Source: Alistipes muris (GTDB taxonomy: Bacteria > Bacteroidota > Bacteroidia > Bacteroidales > Rikenellaceae). From it: a stretch of 64,000 nt of DNA. Below are positions 62,136 through 64,000 of the stretch, piece by piece. Both the position numbers and the translations under genes were made by a program. How positions within the stretch are numbered: position 1 is the stretch's first letter; every line of letters begins with the position of its first letter. The DNA lies in contig NZ_CALPDD010000004.1 of the NCBI RefSeq assembly GCF_943193205.1, positions 1 through 64,000 on the forward strand, given 5' to 3'. The notes under the pieces were generated by a model. The model saw only the letters and a list, made by a program, of their open reading frames with translations, had not been told where the DNA came from and did no database searches.

Positions 62136-62987
62136 ATGAAACGCCTTACAACCATACTGCTTGCGGCCCTGCTGTGGGGGTGCGGGAAAGACGAACCGAA
62201 CCCGACGGAAGGCTACGGCACGCTGGCCCTGACGGCCGAATGCACGAACGCTGTGGCAGCTGCGACCCGAGCGCAGGCCGAACTGCCTGCGAAACTGATT
62301 CCCACGGCGAACGAACTGGGCCTGCTGGTGGAAAGCGCCGACCCGGAATACGAATTCACGCAAGTGTGGCCCTCGCTGGATGACTACGACAGCGAAAACG
62401 ACTTCCTGTGGGCGACGCACTACAAGATTACGCTTTTCTCCGGAACGGAATACGTAGGAGCCGGGCAGTCGCCCGAGGGAATCGACCAGCCCTACTTCGA
62501 GGGCTCGCAGACGACGCTGGTCTCGGTAGGCCGCGGAACGACGAAAATCCGCATAACGGCCCGGCTGGCCAACACGGCTGTGCGCATCCGCTTCACGGAA
62601 CGCTTCCGGGGCTACTTCGGCAACGGAGCGAAATTCAAGCTGACGACCGAAGCGGGCAACGAATTCGAGGCGGGCTATGCCCCCGGCGCCCCCCCGGCGA
62701 AAGCGGAAAAATGGTACTTCGTCCGCCCGGCCGAATTCTCCATAACGGGCGAAGCGACCAAGCAAAAACCCTCGGCGACCCAACCCGCGCAGACTATCCG
62801 CTTTGCGGAGACGGTGAACGCCGCGCCGAAAGCCGGCACGCTCTACACCTACACGTTCGACGTGGCGGGAGCGGGCGACACGGGCGACACGGGCGAAGAG
62901 ACCTTCATACTGAACGACAACCCGATCCGCACCGAAACCGTCGACGAAGAACTCAACGATGACGCCAAACCCGACCCGGCAAACTAA
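62136..62987 (+). CDS. DUF4493-type lipoprotein
   Basis: Predicted 283-residue lipoprotein (LLWGC, Cys16). The mature N-terminal part opens with YGTLALTAECTN, consistent with the DUF4493 family of Bacteroidota surface proteins usually near fimbrillins. It ends in a low-complexity acidic stretch (AGAGDTGDTGEETF, DEELNDDAKPDPAN). No enzymatic motif. It begins one base after the fimbrillin stop, so the two are cotranscribed and probably act together as pilus or surface components. Confidence 0.7.
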   Translation: MKRLTTILLAALLWGCGKDEPNPTEGYGTLALTAECTNAVAAATRAQAELPAKLIPTANELGLLVESADPEYEFTQVWPSLDDYDSENDFLWATHYKITLFSGTEYVGAGQSPEGIDQPYFEGSQTTLVSVGRGTTKIRITARLANTAVRIRFTERFRGYFGNGAKFKLTTEAGNEFEAGYAPGAPPAKAEKWYFVRPAEFSITGEATKQKPSATQPAQTIRFAETVNAAPKAGTLYTYTFDVAGAGDTGDTGEETFILNDNPIRTETVDEELNDDAKPDPAN

Positions 62988-63009
62988 ACGACAACGAAGA
63001 AACGAAGCC

Positions 63010-64000
63010 ATGAAAAGACGTTTCCCCCAATATCTGACCGTACTGCTCTCCGGACTGCTGCTGGCGGTCTCCTGCATCAAGGAGACCTCGCGCTTCGAGG
63101 GCGGCCCGGAGAAACCCGACAACCGCAACGTAGGCTATCTGACGTTCGAGGCGCTGGAAATGAACGTAGTGGACCGCACCGAAGACATCGACCACCACCC
63201 CGAATCCTATGCCGCGACCCGGGCGGCGGGCAACACCGACGTTGAAACCTACACGGTCGAAATCCTCGATGCGAACGGCCAGCCGATAACGGTGACCGAC
63301 AAGAACGGCACGACGGACACGCACTTCCTTTACGGCAACCGCCCGGAACAGATCGAACTGCCCGTGGGTGTCTACACGCTGTCGGTCTACTCGGCCCCGA
63401 CGCCCGATGCAGGCGAAACCCCGACCTACGGAGCCACGCAGACGGTGACCATCACCAAGGGAGGCACGACCTCGCTGCAAGACATGACCTGCCGCCTGCT
63501 GTCGGTCAAGGTGACGGTGGCTTACAAGGATACGCTCATTGCGACGATGAGCACCGACACCCATGCCGAAGTGGTGCTGGGCGAAAAGAACATGCTGCTG
63601 TTCGAGGGCAAGGAACCCACGCTGGTGGGCTATCTGAAACCCACGGCCGACCAGAGCAACCCGCTGGTACTCTATCTGACGACGACGTTCAACGAAAAGA
63701 AAATCGAACGCCAGCCGCTGATCGTGGCCCGCGACGCCAAGGCCGGACAATACCGCAACATTACGGTAGGACTTCAGAACGCCGAAGACGGCACGATTAT
63801 CATCAGCGCCGAAATCGAGACGTGGCTGGAGAACGACGAAATCGTGGTCGACTGCGAGAAGATTGCGGTGACGGCCCTCTGCGAAGAACGCATCCCGGAC
63901 GAAAACAGCCCCGACGCCCCGAAACTCGAATGGCCCGGCCACTCGTTCGACGAGGTCTACACGCTCGACGCGTCGAAATTCGACGAAAACGGCTACTTCA
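63010..64000 (+). CDS. DUF4493-type lipoprotein (incomplete, runs off window)
   Basis: The frame is open from ATG 63010 to the window end with no stop (over 330 codons), so the C terminus is missing. The N terminus has a lipobox (LAVSC, Cys22). It contains GYLTFEALEMNVVDRTED, SYAATRAAGNTDVETYTVEI and repeated beta-rich segments (ELPVGVYTLSVYSAP, GGTTSLQDMTCRLLSVKVTV) as in DUF4493 proteins. It follows the previous DUF4493 gene by 22 bases, extending a fimbrillin-DUF4493-DUF4493 operon beyond 64000. Confidence 0.72.
   Translation, partial: MKRRFPQYLTVLLSGLLLAVSCIKETSRFEGGPEKPDNRNVGYLTFEALEMNVVDRTEDIDHHPESYAATRAAGNTDVETYTVEILDANGQPITVTDKNGTTDTHFLYGNRPEQIELPVGVYTLSVYSAPTPDAGETPTYGATQTVTITKGGTTSLQDMTCRLLSVKVTVAYKDTLIATMSTDTHAEVVLGEKNMLLFEGKEPTLVGYLKPTADQSNPLVLYLTTTFNEKKIERQPLIVARDAKAGQYRNITVGLQNAEDGTIIISAEIETWLENDEIVVDCEKIAVTALCEERIPDENSPDAPKLEWPGHSFDEVYTLDASKFDENGYF

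Overview
The window reads as chromosomal DNA of a GC-rich gut Bacteroidales, most probably Alistipes or another Rikenellaceae (inference). The evidence is a Bacteroidota-type -7 promoter box (TAnnTTTG) upstream of many genes, weak or absent Shine-Dalgarno sites, a type III glutamine synthetase, a PorX-type PglZ response regulator, an M49 peptidase, fimbrillin and DUF4493 lipoproteins, and GC-rich genes separated by AT-rich spacers. No rRNA, tRNA, CRISPR array, prophage or intact insertion sequence was seen.

Layout: 1-4.1 kb holds an M49 dipeptidyl peptidase lipoprotein and panC-panD-DUF456. From 11.2 kb back to 4.1 kb a tight minus-strand operon runs rsfS-ftsH-cdsA-psd-AI-2E transporter-riboflavin kinase-ahcY. 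11.2-12.05 kb is a gene-poor scar with a broken FISUMP/C-type-lectin domain and dispersed repeats. 12-19.2 kb has an acyl-CoA synthetase, queG, a TPR protein, tadA, aspS and fabD. 19.3-25.3 kb has a ROK regulator, a GNAT enzyme, a PepSY-like protein, a YgjP-type metalloprotease, a DUF4153 membrane protein, rlmB and a small GIY-YIG nuclease bracketed by inverted copies of a dispersed repeat. 25.3-36 kb has an ABC-F ATPase, rpe, rmuC, tsaB, a HAD phosphatase, smpB, dnaG and glnN. 36.5-40.5 kb encodes both subunits of methylmalonyl-CoA mutase. From 51.8 kb back to 40.8 kb is an envelope operon: mfd-coaX-outer-membrane protein-TPR-lptC-CNNM/CorC-ppiD. 51.9-54.2 kb has RNase G, an unlisted 29-residue basic protein and HU. 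54.6-57.8 kb has porX-tsaE, an SRPBCC protein and a NUDIX hydrolase. 58-64 kb has an S9 peptidase lipoprotein and a fimbrillin-DUF4493-DUF4493 surface locus cut by the window end.

Most genes are housekeeping: CoA supply (panC, panD, coaX), fatty-acid and phospholipid synthesis (fabD, cdsA, psd, acyl-CoA synthetase), tRNA modification (tadA, queG, tsaB, tsaE), ribosome function (rsfS, rlmB, smpB), replication and repair (dnaG, mfd, rmuC), and propionate metabolism (mutA, mutB). The unusual content lies between genes: several families of short dispersed repeats, one of which surrounds a lone GIY-YIG nuclease in alternating inverted orientation (a REP/BIME-like arrangement), AT-rich 31-mers abutting stop codons, a roughly 185-bp repeat with a hairpin, and the remnant of a domain type that diversity-generating retroelements often target.
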